The notes under the pieces were generated by a model, which saw nothing but the letters and a program-made list of their open reading frames with translations, searched no databases and was not told the DNA's origin. The position numbers and the translations under genes were made by a program. 12,712 nt of DNA from an uncultured Bacilli bacterium. GTDB lineage: Bacteria; Bacillota_I; Bacilli_A; RF39; UBA660. The stretch is from NCBI GenBank assembly GCA_947593275.1, contig CANQDN010000023.1:1-12712 (forward strand), given 5' to 3'. Shown here in pieces: positions 11,817 through 12,712 of this stretch. Position 1 is the first letter of the stretch. Each line of letters begins with the position of its first letter.

Positions 11817-12712
11817 ATGGACGCGAGAAACATTCGAAACTTTTCAATTATTGCTCATATTGATCATGGGAAGAGTACTCTTGCTGATCGGATACTTGAA
11901 TATACGCATGCGATAGATAAAAGAGAAATGAAAGATCAAATACTTGATAGTATGGATTTAGAAAGAGAAAGAGGAATTACTATTAAGTTAAATGCTGTTA
12001 TGTTACATACTGAATATAATAATACAGAATATATTTTAAATTTGATAGATACTCCGGGTCATGTGGATTTTTCTTATGAAGTATCTAGGAGTCTTGCTGC
12101 ATGTGAAGGGGCTATTTTAGTTGTGGATGCAACACAGGGAATAGAAGCCCAAACGATTGCGAATCTTTATCTTGCTTTAAGTAATGATTTAAAGATAATC
12201 CCGGTTATTAATAAAATAGATTTACCTAATGCAGATATTCCTCGAGTTATGAATGAATTAAAGAATGTTTTTGGATTTCGGGAAGAAGAAGTAATCCTTT
12301 GTAGTGGCAAAACTGGTGAGGGAGTTCCAGAGTTAATTAAAAGTATTATTGAAAGAGTGCCGGCGCCAGTAATTCCAAATACTTCGAAAACAAGAGCATT
12401 AATCTTTGATAGTAGATATGATTCTTATTTGGGAGTAGTAGCGCTTGTTAAAGTAGAAAGTGGTTCAATTAGAGTTAAAGATAAAATTAAAATGATGGCG
12501 ACTAATTCGGAATTTGAAGTTGTAGAATTAGGAGTTAGTACACCTAAACAAGTAAAAAGAGACGTTTTAAATGCTGGAGAAGTTGGTTTTATTGCGGCCA
12601 GTATAAAAGAAATTGAGAAAGTTCAAGTTGGGGATACAATTACTTTAAGTAGTAATCCGGCGATAGAACCAATAAAGGGGTATAAACCTATGAAACCAAT
12701 GGTATATTCGGG
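11817..12712 (+). CDS. lepA: Elongation factor 4 (LepA), 5' half
   Basis: A translational GTPase that acts on the ribosome. The frame runs off the window after 298 codons, about half of the usual ~600. The GTPase motifs are intact: G1 AHIDHGKS (13-20), G2 RGIT (52-55), G3 DTPGH (78-82), G4 NKID (132-135), G5 SGKTG (163-167). Domain II follows from about residue 185 (TRALIFDSRYDSYLGVVALVKV), with the LepA wording KPMVYSG at the window edge. The start has AAGGTGA about 8 bases upstream; TATAAT at 11792-11797 is the likely -10, so the leader is very short. hrcA/hemW, which often follow lepA in Bacilli, would lie outside the window. Confidence 0.97.
   Translation, partial: MDARNIRNFSIIAHIDHGKSTLADRILEYTHAIDKREMKDQILDSMDLERERGITIKLNAVMLHTEYNNTEYILNLIDTPGHVDFSYEVSRSLAACEGAILVVDATQGIEAQTIANLYLALSNDLKIIPVINKIDLPNADIPRVMNELKNVFGFREEEVILCSGKTGEGVPELIKSIIERVPAPVIPNTSKTRALIFDSRYDSYLGVVALVKVESGSIRVKDKIKMMATNSEFEVVELGVSTPKQVKRDVLNAGEVGFIAASIKEIEKVQVGDTITLSSNPAIEPIKGYKPMKPMVYS

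Noticed and set aside
765..12712. Reassigned arginine codons (AGG to Met, or CGG to Trp/Gln), known from some uncultured Bacilli and other Firmicutes.
   Set aside because: AGG encodes conserved Arg in LepA (VSRSL) and in the YgjP-like protein (RRMKTRWG); CGG encodes conserved Arg in LepA, SerRS, TrmD, the SpoU protein and DUF4186. TGA is used as a stop by rimM. The standard code fits.

Overview
The window is AT-rich DNA (about 30% G+C by eye, not computed) from a low-GC Bacillota, most likely an uncultured Bacilli/Erysipelotrichia-type lineage. The reasons are a T-box riboswitch in front of serS, AGG-type ribosome binding sites, intrinsic terminators with T-runs, and a GerE, SpoIIIAH and GerM sporulation set. 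TGA is used as a stop, and conserved arginines are encoded by AGA, AGG and CGG, so the genetic code looks standard.

Left part (1-1764): the 3' end of a surface or envelope-type protein with a 'GLRPVINLKSD' C-terminal domain; a convergent small TIGR04086/YrzE-like membrane protein; a divergent DUF421 (YetF-like) membrane protein; then a 349-base gene-free stretch holding a DUF421 terminator, four copies of a ~48-bp palindromic tandem repeat, and a hairpin overlapping the promoter of the next gene.

Middle (1765-8930): a monocistronic orphan gene of 382 codons with its own promoter and terminator; a T-box controlled serS plus an unknown 210-codon gene; then a compact seven-gene operon with one consensus promoter (TTGACA-N17-TATAAT) and one terminator: DUF4186, a YgjP-like metallopeptidase, a SpoU-family RNA methyltransferase, an unknown 115-aa protein, RimM, TrmD and an unknown 148-aa protein. 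This operon is largely about RNA modification and 30S maturation. rimM and trmD are separated from their usual neighbours rpsP and rplS.

Right part (8937-12712): a minus-strand tRNA-Arg(UCU) with encoded CCA; three minus-strand sporulation genes in separate or semi-separate units (gerM-like, gerE, spoIIIAH); then on the plus strand a CmpB-type membrane protein and the 5' half of lepA. The gerE gene has an exact match to the sigma-K promoter consensus and spoIIIAH has a sigma-E-like promoter, which agrees with how these genes are controlled in Bacillus. Sporulation regulatory logic therefore seems preserved here.

I found no mobile element, CRISPR array or defence system. The best leads are the sporulation block with its promoters, the palindromic 48-bp repeat, the 12-bp inverted repeat covering two divergent start sites, and four unrecognised conserved-looking proteins.
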